Shown: positions 17,323 through 25,811 of the stretch, piece by piece | How positions within the stretch are numbered: the first letter of the stretch is position 1 | Layout: every line of letters begins with the position of its first letter | Assembly (NCBI GenBank): GCA_002711845.1 | Contig: PASF01000013.1 | Span: 186,001 to 250,000 of the forward strand | Source of the DNA: Gammaproteobacteria bacterium | Lineage (GTDB): Bacteria > Pseudomonadota > Gammaproteobacteria > Pseudomonadales > Pseudohongiellaceae | DNA: 64,000 nucleotides | Direction of reading: 5' to 3' | Notes under the pieces: model-generated | The model's input: the letters and a program-made list of their open reading frames with translations, nothing else | Database searches by the model: none | Told to the model about the DNA's origin: nothing | Position numbers and translations under genes: made by a program

Positions 17323-18102
17323 ATGCGAGACAATGATGAGCTGGGTGATATTCCTTCAATGGTTCCTGACCGGGACGAAGTTGTAGACCGCCAGCACGCC
17401 CGGCGGCAGCCCGATCTGGTCAAGCCTGTCAGCTACGCGGAAACCATCAAGGTCAGTACCTGGCCGGTGCGGATCATGCTGGGTGTGCTGACAGTGGCCA
17501 TGCTGGCGGGGGCGGGTCTCGCGTACACGGTATATGAAGAGAATCTGCGACGTCTTGATCAGGCCAACAGCCGCATCATGGATCTGGAGAACCGACTGTC
17601 CATGGTCGGGGACTCCGCTGAGGAGACCACTGGAAACATCATTGAGCGGGTGGACTTCAACTTCTCCGAGATAGACAAACTGTGGGCGGCGCGTAACGCC
17701 ACCAATGCCAATGTGACGGATCTTACCGGGCGGGTGGCCATCACTGAAACGCGCTCGCAGGAGAATCTGACGCTGGTGGAGGAAACCAATCAGCGGCTGT
17801 TGCAAGCCACCAATCTGGTCGAGGAAAATCGCCGTAGCGTTGCCGATCTGCGTCAGGCTTCCGAAAATCTGTCGGCTCGCGTGACCACCTTGAACAATTC
17901 CCTGCAGGAAGTGCGCGGCGTGGCCCAGGAAGTTGTGAATCTGCGCGCCGAAATCAGCACCGCTGAGGGTGCTTCCGGTGGTCTCAATGAGCGCCTGATG
18001 CGGGTAGAAGAGGCTGTGGAAGCCATTGATGCCTATCGCCTGCAGGTCAACCAGACAGTGTTGCGTCTGCAACAACAAATTGAGGACATGCGCGCAAACT
18101 GA
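17323..18102 (+). CDS. Coiled-coil membrane protein, unknown
   Basis: No family is recognised. The 259-residue protein has a polar, charged cytoplasmic N-terminus (about residues 1-45) and a single transmembrane helix (IMLGVLTVAMLAGAGLAYTVY, about 50-70). After this comes a long periplasmic region with heptad-like leucines and many Gln, Glu, Asn and Arg residues (for example LRRLDQANSRIMDLENRLSM and NQTVLRLQQQIEDMRAN), which predicts an extended coiled coil. The layout recalls cell-envelope or division scaffolds, but nothing shows a function. It lies just upstream of tRNA-Leu, whose promoter begins 3 bases after its stop. Confidence 0.8.
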   Translation: MRDNDELGDIPSMVPDRDEVVDRQHARRQPDLVKPVSYAETIKVSTWPVRIMLGVLTVAMLAGAGLAYTVYEENLRRLDQANSRIMDLENRLSMVGDSAEETTGNIIERVDFNFSEIDKLWAARNATNANVTDLTGRVAITETRSQENLTLVEETNQRLLQATNLVEENRRSVADLRQASENLSARVTTLNNSLQEVRGVAQEVVNLRAEISTAEGASGGLNERLMRVEEAVEAIDAYRLQVNQTVLRLQQQIEDMRAN

Positions 18103-18104
18103 CA

Positions 18105-18133
18105 CTGACAGTTGGCGCAGATCTGGTTATAAT
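18105..18133 (+). promoter_or_regulatory. tRNA-Leu promoter
   Basis: CTGACA (18105-18110) and a perfect TATAAT (18128-18133) are spaced by 17 bases. They are followed by a GC-rich discriminator, as is usual for growth-rate-controlled tRNA promoters. The leader contains an 8-bp hairpin (18148-18155 with 18168-18175) just before the tRNA. Confidence 0.8.
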
Positions 18134-18182
18134 GCGCCGCTCTTCGCACCGGCGCATGCCCTGACAGGCGCCGGTATCGCAG

Positions 18183-18267
18183 GCGGACGTGGTGGAATTG
18201 GTAGACACGCTGGATTTAGGTTCCAGTGCCGCAAGGTGTGGGAGTTCGAGTCTCCCCGTCCGCACCA
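18183..18267 (+). tRNA. tRNA-Leu (anticodon UAG)
   Basis: An 85-nt class II tRNA. The acceptor stem is GCGGACG / CGTCCGC, with discriminator A and an encoded CCA at 18265-18267. The anticodon stem CTGGA / TCCAG encloses loop TTTAGGT, so the anticodon is TAG (18217-18219), reading CUA and related Leu codons. A long variable arm and the T-loop GTTCGAGTC are present. No duplicated 3' end of this tRNA was seen in the window, so there is no sign of an element integrated here. Confidence 0.97.
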
Positions 18268-18443
18268 TTAACTCTCTAAATCTCCAAATCTTCTTGTATT
18301 CAAGTGCTTGCCCCTGCAAGTCAGCGCTCATATGATTGAGCTGGCGCGCTGCTGGCTGGAATCATCGTGCCCTGCTTGGAGGCGCAAACCACGAGAGTGG
18401 CGCAACAGCTAAGTAATCTGCGACTTTCTGAGGAGACATTGGC

Positions 18444-18911
18444 ATGGAATTCGAATTTCTGGCTGACAGACCTGACGCCCTTGATCTGGTCTCGCATTGG
18501 TATTATCACGAATGGGGGCGCGCCAACCCGAATGGCAGCCCGGCAGCAATCGCACGAAAACTTTCACACAGTATGAACAGGGACATGGTACCGCTTGTCG
18601 TGCTGGCGATAGACCGCAATGTGGTTGTAGGCTCGGTAGAGTTGAAGTACCGGGAAATGGCTATCTACCCGGACATGATTCACTGGCTGGGCGGCCTGTA
18701 CGTAACCCTTGACTATCGCGGTCGCGGGATAGCCAGCCAGCTGGTGGAGCGCGTCGTCGACCTGGCAGGTGACCTTGGCATCGGTAGGCTTTATTTGCAG
18801 ACTGAAAGGCTTGATGGTGGCATTTATGCAGGTCTTGGCTGGAAGCCCTGCAAGCAGGTTTGCAACAAGGGCATTGATATACTGGTGATGGAAATTGACG
18901 TTGGCGAGTAA
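18444..18911 (+). CDS. GNAT-family N-acetyltransferase
   Basis: A 155-residue acetyl-CoA-dependent acyltransferase. The GNAT core shows VVLAIDRNVVVGSVELKYRE (strands 2-4), GGLYVTLDYRGRGIASQLVERVV (motif A with the R-G-R-G-I acetyl-CoA loop) and LYLQTERLDGGIYAGLGWKP (motif B). GAGGAG upstream supports the ATG. The acceptor substrate cannot be predicted. The 175 bases between the tRNA and this gene show nothing else. Confidence 0.9.
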   Translation: MEFEFLADRPDALDLVSHWYYHEWGRANPNGSPAAIARKLSHSMNRDMVPLVVLAIDRNVVVGSVELKYREMAIYPDMIHWLGGLYVTLDYRGRGIASQLVERVVDLAGDLGIGRLYLQTERLDGGIYAGLGWKPCKQVCNKGIDILVMEIDVGE

Positions 18912-18925
18912 AAGGATACAGTAAT

Positions 18926-19285
18926 ATGCTTATCAATCATTCAAAATTGTGCTTGCTCGTGGTTTGCTCGTCTTTTCTGCAGGTCGTGGCAGCGGATCAG
19001 GATCTGGGCTCAGGCATTTACATCAGTGGTGGCGGTTTTTGCCAAAACCAGACAGGTCTGGTGGTCAGCTGATTCATCATTTTTCTTTTTCGGCAGAAAC
19101 ACCGGCATCAACCAATCCGGAACCTTGAGCTTCAGTGAAACAGATGTGCTGTTGGTCTGGGTGCCAGCTATGAATTGTCCCGGCAGCTGGCACTGGAGCT
19201 GGAGTACAATTACTCTAAATTCGAGTTTCCGGGTTATGCAAATTTTGATAATACCAACGCCGCTGTGCTTTTGTCCCTGAAGTGA
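18926..19285 (+). pseudogene. Frameshifted outer-membrane beta-barrel gene
   Basis: An ATG at 18926 begins a signal peptide (MLINHSKLCLLVVCSSFLQV, then VAADQDLGSGIYISGGG) that runs into a stop after about 51 codons. A neighbouring frame continues with barrel-like sequence (GINQSGTLSFSETD). The last part, in another frame, reads as typical OmpA/opacity-type strands (GLGASYELSRQLALELEYNY, then FDNTNAAVLLSLK) up to a stop at 19285. At least two frameshifts are needed to join them, so the gene is broken or was misread. An intact version would be about 120 residues, short for such a barrel, so an internal deletion is likely as well. Confidence 0.6.
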
Positions 19286-19432
19286 GAGCTGTAGCCATCA
19301 ACGGCAGGTTGTCCGACAAAAACCGCTGACGCATCGGTGGAACCGTCCCCGCATCCCCGCGTATACTGGTGCTAACCATGCACCGGAATCCATCATGTGC
19401 ACAGCCGTATTGTGCACAATCAGGGAGTGCAG

Positions 19433-20590
19433 ATGAACAGATATTTTGAGCGGCTCTGGCAACTGCTTGCCCAGGACAGCGGCTCGGACGTCAATGAACA
19501 ACATGGCAGAGGCGGAGACGTTGGCGCTGGGATGAATCCGGCACTGGCGAGGGTAACCGATGAGGTGTATCGCACATTGCCAGTGGTGTGGTTGCTGGGC
19601 AAGACCGGCGCCGGCAAGTCCTCACTGGTGCGGGCCCTGACTGGCCTGAGTGCGGCGCAAGTGGGCAACGGGTTCGAACCTTGCACACGTACGGCCTACA
19701 TGTTTGACTTCCCGCCAGCCCTGCCGCTGATGCGGTTTCTGGATACCCGCGGCCTGGGTGAGGCCGGTTACGACCCGGCGGAGGACCTGCATGCCTGCGA
19801 CAGGCGCAGCCATGTCCTGCTGGTGGTCGCCCGGCTGGATGATCCCGTGCAGGCCGATGTGGCGGCAGCGGTCGCTGCTGTGTGCAAGCGCCGCCCGGCG
19901 ACGCCAATCATTGTCGTGCATAACGGCGCAGATCTGGTGCCGGAAGATCAGGCCCGTTTTCGCGTTCGCCAGCAGTCCCAGCAGAGTTTCGAAACGGCCG
20001 CTGGCAAGCCGCTGCCCTGGGTGGAAACCAGTCTGGCGGACGAGGATGCTGCGGACGATCGCAACGGCGTCGACCAGCTGGTGACGTTGCTGGATGATGT
20101 CACGCCAGACGTGGCGCTGTTGCTGGCGCGAGAGGAGCGACGCGGTGCAGAGCGCAATGCCTTTGCTGCATGCCGCGCAGAAGTCCTGTGGTACGCCAGC
20201 GCGGCCGGTGCCTCCGATGTGGCACCAGTCGTCGGCGCGGTGACGGTTCCTACGCTGCAGGCAGCGATGCTGCGGGCTCTGGGAAAGCGTTATGATGTCA
20301 GCTGGACCCGGGCGCGCATGACGGAGTTTACCCTGGCACTGGGCGCCGGTGTGGCGTTCCGCTACGGTGCCAGTTACGGGGTCCGCCAGTTGAGCAAACT
20401 GATTCCGGTATACGGCCAGACAGCGGGCGCGGCAGCGGCAGGTGCCGTCAGTTTTGCGGCCACCTATGCGTTGGGGCGTGCAGCCGCGATGTACCTGTTC
20501 CGCACCCAGCATGGCGAGGCGATTGACAACGAGGAGCTGCGCGCGCTGTACACCGATGCTTTGCGGAGGGCGCGTCGTGAGAGGGATTGA
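19433..20590 (+). CDS. Era-like GTPase with hydrophobic C-terminal domain
   Basis: A 385-residue P-loop GTPase. The G1 motif is GKTGAGKSSLVRAL (about residues 53-66), the G3-like motif is DTRGLG, and the G4-like motif is VHNGADL, a variant of NKxD. The C-terminal part holds hydrophobic, Gly/Ala-rich helices (LALGAGVAFRYGASYGVRQL, then YGQTAGAAAAGAVSFAATYAL), reminiscent of the DUF697/YcjF module that inserts in or contacts the membrane. The ATG at 19433 has GGGAG upstream. It overlaps the next GTPase gene by 14 bases, so the pair are probably made together. No substrate process is known. Confidence 0.78.
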   Translation: MNRYFERLWQLLAQDSGSDVNEQHGRGGDVGAGMNPALARVTDEVYRTLPVVWLLGKTGAGKSSLVRALTGLSAAQVGNGFEPCTRTAYMFDFPPALPLMRFLDTRGLGEAGYDPAEDLHACDRRSHVLLVVARLDDPVQADVAAAVAAVCKRRPATPIIVVHNGADLVPEDQARFRVRQQSQQSFETAAGKPLPWVETSLADEDAADDRNGVDQLVTLLDDVTPDVALLLAREERRGAERNAFAACRAEVLWYASAAGASDVAPVVGAVTVPTLQAAMLRALGKRYDVSWTRARMTEFTLALGAGVAFRYGASYGVRQLSKLIPVYGQTAGAAAAGAVSFAATYALGRAAAMYLFRTQHGEAIDNEELRALYTDALRRARRERD

Positions 20591-22106
20591 CAAGTTGCGG
20601 CGCGCGTTCCTGCGCTGGGACCATGTCCTGGTGGTGCTGGTGCTCGGGCTGCCCTTTGCTCTGCTGATATTACTGGGGTTTGTCTGGCTGATACAGCAAG
20701 GCGTCATTTTATGGTTTCTGGCCATCAGTCTGGTGATCAGCGCAGTTGTGCTGGTATTGCGACGCATCCTGCGCAGGCGTTGGCGACAGGGTGCCAGGGA
20801 CGCAACGGACACTGGGGATTTGTCGGTATCGCCGGATCCGGACTGGTTGCCAGCCGAGAAGGCCGTGTTTACCGACGTCAGCCAGCACATCGCGACACTC
20901 ACCGAATCCGCTGCTCCCTGGGAAGATCTGCCTGAACAGGCGCTGGAGGTCATCAACCGGGTGGCTGCCGGACTGGGTGGCAAGAAAAAATCCGCGTTGA
21001 ACTTCACCTTGCCGGAAGCCCTGCTGCTGCTTGAATCCACGGCGTCGCGCTACCGCGAACAGCTGCGCAACAAATTGCCCTTTGCCGACCAGGTATCACT
21101 GGCGACGCTGTACTGGTTGTGGCGTCAGCGCAACCGGGCCAATGTGCTGTGGCAGATTGCCCACGGCAGCAGTCGTGTGGCACGGTTTGCGATCAACCCG
21201 GCAGCAGGTGTCCTGCGTGAACTTGAGCAGCTGATGGCTGGCGGACAAACCGATTATGTCACTGACAACATGCTGGGGGTTATGCAGGCGGTGCTATTGG
21301 AAGAAGTCGCGTACGCCGCCATTGAGCTGTATTCCGGTCGATTGCGTTTTTCCGATCAGGAGCTGATGCACATGCGACTGTCCACGACGGCAGAGGATCA
21401 GGCGCGCCTGGCCTTGCCAGATGAACCGCTGCGGATCCTGTTTGTGGGTCAGACCAGTGCCGGCAAGTCGTCATTGATCAATGCGTTGTTGGCGGCGGAA
21501 CAGGCCGAAACCGATGCCGCGACAACCACCCCCGATCTGGTGGCATACCAAGCGGTGTTTGACGGAACCGCCTGTCATCTTCTCGACAGTGAAGGTCTGG
21601 ACGGCTCGACCAAGAGCAGTGACCGGATACTCAAGGAGATGACCCGGTCCGATGTGGTCATCTGGGTCATCCGCGCCAATCGCCCCGCGCGAGACCTGGA
21701 TGCGGCGTTGAAACGACAGCTGGACAGCTGGTTCGAGGCACATCCACGACGGCGCAAACCCGTGGTGCTGATCGTGGCCAGCGCCATGGATCAGGTACTG
21801 GAACAATCCGTCAGTGAGCAGAACCCGCCGACGGCTGCGACGCAGGCCACCATAGCGGCTGTGGTCAGCGCCATTGCCAGAGACTTGCCGGGTGCGCCAG
21901 TGCTGCCGGTCGCGACAGGTGCAACGCTGTGGAATCTGGATGCCGTTGCCGAGGCCTTACGCGATGAGCTGGACGAAGCCAGGCGGGTGCAGCGCAACCG
22001 TCGCCGTGTCACGGGTGCCTCACAGGAGCGCCGTCTGCGCCATCAGTTGAAGAAAGTTGGACAATTCGGCAAACGTAAAAAGAAGGAAGAAAACCATGAC
22101 CCATAA
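20577..22106 (+). CDS. Membrane-anchored dynamin/Era-like GTPase
   Basis: A 509-residue GTPase that starts with GTG at 20577, overlapping the previous gene by 14 bases. Two hydrophobic helices near the N-terminus (HVLVVLVLGLPFALLILLGF, then VILWFLAISLVISAVVLVL) anchor it in the membrane. A long helical region follows. The G domain near residues 285-440 has G1 GQTSAGKSSLINALL, G3 DSEGLDG, and a degenerate G4 at VASAMDQV. The C-terminus is very basic (QLKKVGQFGKRKKKEE). Two GTPases in tandem, one membrane-anchored, suggest a heteromeric membrane-remodelling or signalling pair. The specific role is unknown. Confidence 0.78.
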   Translation: MRGIDKLRRAFLRWDHVLVVLVLGLPFALLILLGFVWLIQQGVILWFLAISLVISAVVLVLRRILRRRWRQGARDATDTGDLSVSPDPDWLPAEKAVFTDVSQHIATLTESAAPWEDLPEQALEVINRVAAGLGGKKKSALNFTLPEALLLLESTASRYREQLRNKLPFADQVSLATLYWLWRQRNRANVLWQIAHGSSRVARFAINPAAGVLRELEQLMAGGQTDYVTDNMLGVMQAVLLEEVAYAAIELYSGRLRFSDQELMHMRLSTTAEDQARLALPDEPLRILFVGQTSAGKSSLINALLAAEQAETDAATTTPDLVAYQAVFDGTACHLLDSEGLDGSTKSSDRILKEMTRSDVVIWVIRANRPARDLDAALKRQLDSWFEAHPRRRKPVVLIVASAMDQVLEQSVSEQNPPTAATQATIAAVVSAIARDLPGAPVLPVATGATLWNLDAVAEALRDELDEARRVQRNRRRVTGASQERRLRHQLKKVGQFGKRKKKEENHDP

Positions 22107-24042
22107 CGGCCCTTTGATGGTGTCAGAAAGCGACGCTGCAGTTGATGCTGTCATTGACCGGGTGGGACACAATATCGTGCTGGGCCTGCCCCTGGGCATT
22201 GGCAAGCCCTTGCGTTTTGCCAATGCCCTGTATCAGCGTGCGAAGGATGACTCCTCAATCAGATTGCATATCGTTACCGGGCTTTCGCTACAGGTCCCGC
22301 GGGGTGGCTCATCCCTTGAGCGCCGGTTTCTGGAGCCATTCACACAACGGCTTTATGGTGAAATTCCCGAGCTGGCGTACGCTCGGGATGCGGCCGCCGG
22401 CAAACTGCCGGACAACATCAAGGTGTCTGAGTTTTTTTTTCAGGCCGGCAGCTTTCTGCATCAACCGCAGCAGCAGCGCCACTATGTCTGCAGCAATTAC
22501 ACGCATGCGGTCCGGGATCTGCTGGCTCAGGGCATGAATGTCATTGCACAAATGGTGGCACCTGGCCCCGAAGACGGTGTTGCGAATGAAGGCACTGTGA
22601 ATGGAGAGCAGGCGTACAGTCTGAGCAGTAATCCGGATTTGACCCTGGACCTTATTCCGCTGCTACGCCAGCGGCAGCAGCAGGGCACCCCGGTGGCACT
22701 GCTGGCTGAAACCAACCGTGCCTTGCCCTACATGGGCAATGATGCAGCGCTGGCAGCGGACACCTTTGACATCGTGCTCGACGATCCGGGCACGGAGTAC
22801 CCGCTGTTCCCGGTGCCGCAGACTGCCGTCAGCGCGCAGGATCATCTGATCGGGTTCTATGCCAGCACGCTGTTGCGCGACGGGGGTACGTTGCAGGTGG
22901 GTATCGGGTCACTGGGCACGGCGCTGGTGCACAGTACGATTATGCGGCACACGCACAACGACCGGTGGCGACAGCTCCATGACCAGCTGAACATTGATCA
23001 GCGCTTCCCGTTTGCCGCCGGATGTGGGGGCACCGAGCACTTTAAGCAAGGCCTGTACGGTTGCAGTGAGATGATGGTGGAAGGCTTTTTGCACCTGCTG
23101 GAGGCCGGCGTGCTGACCCGTGCGGTCGACAACGAGGTGGTCATGCATGGCGGTTTTTTCCTGGGCTCGAATGCGTTTTACAATGGCTTGCGCAAGCTGC
23201 CAGCCGCCCAGCGTAACCGTATCTGTATGACCAGTGTGAATTTCATCAATGACCTGTTTGACCACCGTCTGGGCAATCAACACCTGAAAGCCTCACAGCG
23301 GGTGCACAGCCGCTTTATCAATTCCGCGATGATGCACACCGTCAGTGGTGCGGCGATTTCCGACGGTCTGGGTGACGGCCGGGTGATCAGTGGTGTGGGC
23401 GGACAGTATAATTTTGTGGCCATGGCCCATGAGTTGCCCGATGCGCGTTCAATCATGACGCTGCGCAGCACGCGCCGCAAAGACGGCAAGTTGCAGTCGA
23501 ATATCGTATTCAATTACCCACACTGCACGATTCCCCGTCACCTTCGCGACATTGTCGTGACCGAATACGGCATGGCTGATTTGCGTGGCCAAAGTGATGA
23601 GGAGGTGTATTGTCGATTGATCAGCATTGCTGACGCGCAATTCCAGCCGGCATTGCTGCGGCAGGCCAAACAGGCCGGCAAAGTCGCTGACGATTTTGTC
23701 ATGCCATCTCACTGGCAGCACAATACCGCTGAGCATGTTGACATGCTGATGAGCACGCCGGAGAACCGTGAGCGCTTTCCCGACTACCCATTCGGGCATG
23801 ACTTTACTGACGATGAACTGGTCCTGTCCAGGGCGCTTACCTGGCTCAAGGCTGAAACCGCGACGCCATTGGCGAAGCTGGCTACGTTGCTGCGTTCTGT
23901 CCGGACGATGCGGCATGCGCGGAATCACCAGTGCCTGCTGGCCCGAATGTCACTGCAGGCCCCAGACAGTCCGGGCGCGCGGTTGCAGCAATGGCTGGTG
24001 GTGTATGCGCTGGAAAGAACACTGACGCCCCACATGAAATAG
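22096..24042 (+). CDS. Acetyl-CoA hydrolase/transferase family protein
   Basis: A 648-residue cytoplasmic enzyme of the acetyl-CoA hydrolase/CoA-transferase family, which moves CoA between acetate and other acyl groups or hydrolyses acetyl-CoA. Family segments are VLGLPLGIGKPLRFANALY near the start, DGGTLQVGIGSLGTALVHS, and, near the C-terminus, GVGGQYNFVAMAHEL and VVTEYGMADLRGQSDEEVYC. It is longer than the roughly 500-residue acetate CoA-transferases and matches the large bacterial subgroup with an extra insert. GAAGGA precedes the ATG at 22096, and the gene overlaps the GTPase stop by 11 bases, implying co-transcription with the GTPase pair. The substrate is uncertain. Confidence 0.85.
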   Translation: MTHNGPLMVSESDAAVDAVIDRVGHNIVLGLPLGIGKPLRFANALYQRAKDDSSIRLHIVTGLSLQVPRGGSSLERRFLEPFTQRLYGEIPELAYARDAAAGKLPDNIKVSEFFFQAGSFLHQPQQQRHYVCSNYTHAVRDLLAQGMNVIAQMVAPGPEDGVANEGTVNGEQAYSLSSNPDLTLDLIPLLRQRQQQGTPVALLAETNRALPYMGNDAALAADTFDIVLDDPGTEYPLFPVPQTAVSAQDHLIGFYASTLLRDGGTLQVGIGSLGTALVHSTIMRHTHNDRWRQLHDQLNIDQRFPFAAGCGGTEHFKQGLYGCSEMMVEGFLHLLEAGVLTRAVDNEVVMHGGFFLGSNAFYNGLRKLPAAQRNRICMTSVNFINDLFDHRLGNQHLKASQRVHSRFINSAMMHTVSGAAISDGLGDGRVISGVGGQYNFVAMAHELPDARSIMTLRSTRRKDGKLQSNIVFNYPHCTIPRHLRDIVVTEYGMADLRGQSDEEVYCRLISIADAQFQPALLRQAKQAGKVADDFVMPSHWQHNTAEHVDMLMSTPENRERFPDYPFGHDFTDDELVLSRALTWLKAETATPLAKLATLLRSVRTMRHARNHQCLLARMSLQAPDSPGARLQQWLVVYALERTLTPHMK

Positions 24043-24165
24043 CCCTCACAGCGCAGACCTGGTGCTGATCATTCCCGTGGCATATGAGCGCTACCTCCGG
24101 AACAGCCTTGGCCCGGGCCAGTTTCGGCGCATTCAGAAACCTCCCTGACACTGCATAGTCTTGCA

Positions 24166-24214
24166 ATATATACCAAGGTATATATCATATCCTCGATATA
24201 TATCTTGGTATATT
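24166..24214. promoter_or_regulatory. Two ModE-type operators before modE
   Basis: Site 1 (24166-24185) is a perfect palindrome with TATATA-N6-TATATA at its core. Site 2 (24197-24214) is TATATA-N6-TATATT, related to site 1 in inverted orientation. Both match the known ModE recognition plan of TATATA half-sites separated by 6-7 bases. They lie 33-81 bases before the modE start, which fits molybdate-dependent self-repression of modEABC. Confidence 0.75.
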
Positions 24215-24246
24215 ATGAGTGCCCTATAGTTGGCGAATCCGATTTT

Positions 24247-25059
24247 ATGACTCAATCACTCGAATCAACTGCCGGAAAGTTCACGGCCCCTTTGTCATTG
24301 ACCACAGAAGCGGGTGAGATCTCGCCGCGGCGTCTTGCGTTGCTCAAGGCCATCGCCGAGTCAGGCTCGATCAGTGGCGCCGCCAAGGCAATAGGCATGA
24401 CCTACAAAGCGGCCTGGGACGCTGTGGATGCGATGAACAACCTTGCGGGCACTTTACTCGTCCATGCACAACATGGCGGGCGTGGCGGTGGGGGCGCGCA
24501 GTTAAGTGACGCGGGACTGAAAGTCGTTGACGATCTGGTGCGCTTGCAGGCGCTGCAGAACCGTTTTATGGAGCAGCTTCGAGCTGAGGGTGATCTGGAC
24601 AAATCACTGGCCATGATGAGGAGGCTGAACATGAGAAGCAGTGCCCGCAACGTACTCCTGGGGACGGTCGACAGTGTGCGTGAGGGCAGTGTCAGTTCCG
24701 AGGTCAATCTGCGCCTGTCCGGCGGGGACACCCTGCATGCCATAGTCACCCGGGAAAGTGCCCATGATCTGGCACTGGCGCCTGGTCGCGAGGTCCAGGC
24801 CATCATCAAGGCGTCGTGGATCATTCTGACGCTGGCCGATGAGACAATGCGTACCTCTGCGCGCAATCGTTTGTGTGGCCGCGTGACACGTGTCGTGCCC
24901 GGTGAAGTCAATGCCGAAGTGGTGCTGACGCTGGCCGGCGGCAATACGCTGGCGGTGATCATCACGCGGCAGAGTCTCGACGAACTTGCTTTGACGGAAG
25001 GCGCCGAGGTCTGTGCGCTGATCAAAGCGTCACATATCATTCTTGGAGTCACCTCATGA
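24247..25059 (+). CDS. modE: Molybdate-responsive regulator ModE
   Basis: A 270-residue transcription factor that binds molybdate and then DNA. The N-terminal winged helix (about residues 20-100) has ISPRRLALLKAIAESGSISG, AAKAIGMTYKAAWDAVDAM and the glycine-rich wing GGRGGGGAQLS. Two tandem TOBE/Mop domains follow (about 130-195 and 203-268), each with the N-x-L-x-G-x-V pattern (SARNVLLGTVDSVREGSVSS; SARNRLCGRVTRVVPGEVNA) for molybdate binding. The ATG at 24247 is chosen because an earlier TTG lies inside the operator. The stop overlaps modA by 4 bases (ATGA), giving a modEABC operon. Confidence 0.96.
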   Translation: MTQSLESTAGKFTAPLSLTTEAGEISPRRLALLKAIAESGSISGAAKAIGMTYKAAWDAVDAMNNLAGTLLVHAQHGGRGGGGAQLSDAGLKVVDDLVRLQALQNRFMEQLRAEGDLDKSLAMMRRLNMRSSARNVLLGTVDSVREGSVSSEVNLRLSGGDTLHAIVTRESAHDLALAPGREVQAIIKASWIILTLADETMRTSARNRLCGRVTRVVPGEVNAEVVLTLAGGNTLAVIITRQSLDELALTEGAEVCALIKASHIILGVTS

Positions 25060-25811
25060 AGAGCGTCAGGGTCATGCTGCTGAGTCTGTGCGCTGGATTG
25101 TTGTGTTCAGTGGCAGCTGCCCAGCAAATGACGATCGCCGCCGCCTCGTCTTTGCGGCCAACACTGGATCACCTGGTTGCGGCGTATCGCATGGATCACC
25201 CTGATCACGACATCGCCATCATCTACGGCGCATCGGGTCGGTTGACGGCGCAGATACTGAACGGCGCGCCCTTCGATTTCTTCATGTCTGCCGACATGGA
25301 TTTTCCACGGCGCCTGGCTGATGAGGGCGAGGCCGCCTCCGAGCCCAGGATTTACGCCTATGGCCGTGTCGTGTTGTGGAGTGCCAACGTCGATGCCTCG
25401 GTCATGACCTTGCAGGATCTTGGCGCAGAGCGGATAGGTCGTGTCGCCATCGCCCAGCCTGCTGTGGCGCCCTATGGCCAGCGTGCCCGCGAAGCCATGC
25501 AGGCTGCCGGCGTCTGGGGTGACGTCGAAGACAAACTGGTGTTTGGCGAAAATATTGCCCAGGTGGCACAGATGGCGCAATCCGGTGCTGCTGATGTCGG
25601 TATTATCGCGCTGTCGCTGGTCATGCAGCCCGAACTGGCGGCGCGAGGCTTCACACTGATCGATGCCGCACTGCATCAACCGCTGGATCAGGGATTTGTG
25701 GTGACCCGGCGCGGTGCCGACAATGTCGTTGCCGACAGCTTTGCCCGGTTCCTGACAACGCCGGCGGCTCACACCGTGTTCCGCGACAACGGATTTGATA
25801 TTGATGTTTGA
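25056..25811 (+). CDS. modA: Molybdate-binding periplasmic protein ModA
   Basis: A 251-residue periplasmic binding protein that captures molybdate or tungstate for the ABC importer. The signal peptide ends at about residue 23 (CAGLLCSVAAAQQ). Mature features are IAAASSLRPTLDHLVAAYR (first anion-binding segment), IIYGASGRLTAQILNGAPFDFF, and the C-terminal lobe with QPAVAPYGQRAREAMQAAG and ADVGIIALSL. It overlaps modE by 4 bases and modB by 8. Confidence 0.95.
   Translation: MKSVRVMLLSLCAGLLCSVAAAQQMTIAAASSLRPTLDHLVAAYRMDHPDHDIAIIYGASGRLTAQILNGAPFDFFMSADMDFPRRLADEGEAASEPRIYAYGRVVLWSANVDASVMTLQDLGAERIGRVAIAQPAVAPYGQRAREAMQAAGVWGDVEDKLVFGENIAQVAQMAQSGAADVGIIALSLVMQPELAARGFTLIDAALHQPLDQGFVVTRRGADNVVADSFARFLTTPAAHTVFRDNGFDIDV

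Noticed and set aside
18183-18267. tRNA-Leu as an integration site for an island
   Set aside because: No repeated 3' tRNA segment and no integrase gene were found downstream in the window.
19622-21040. A 472-codon open frame on the minus strand across the two GTPase genes
   Set aside because: It is antisense to two well-supported GTPase genes with intact P-loops, and its translation is rich in Arg/Gln/His with no domain. High GC content keeps this frame open by chance.
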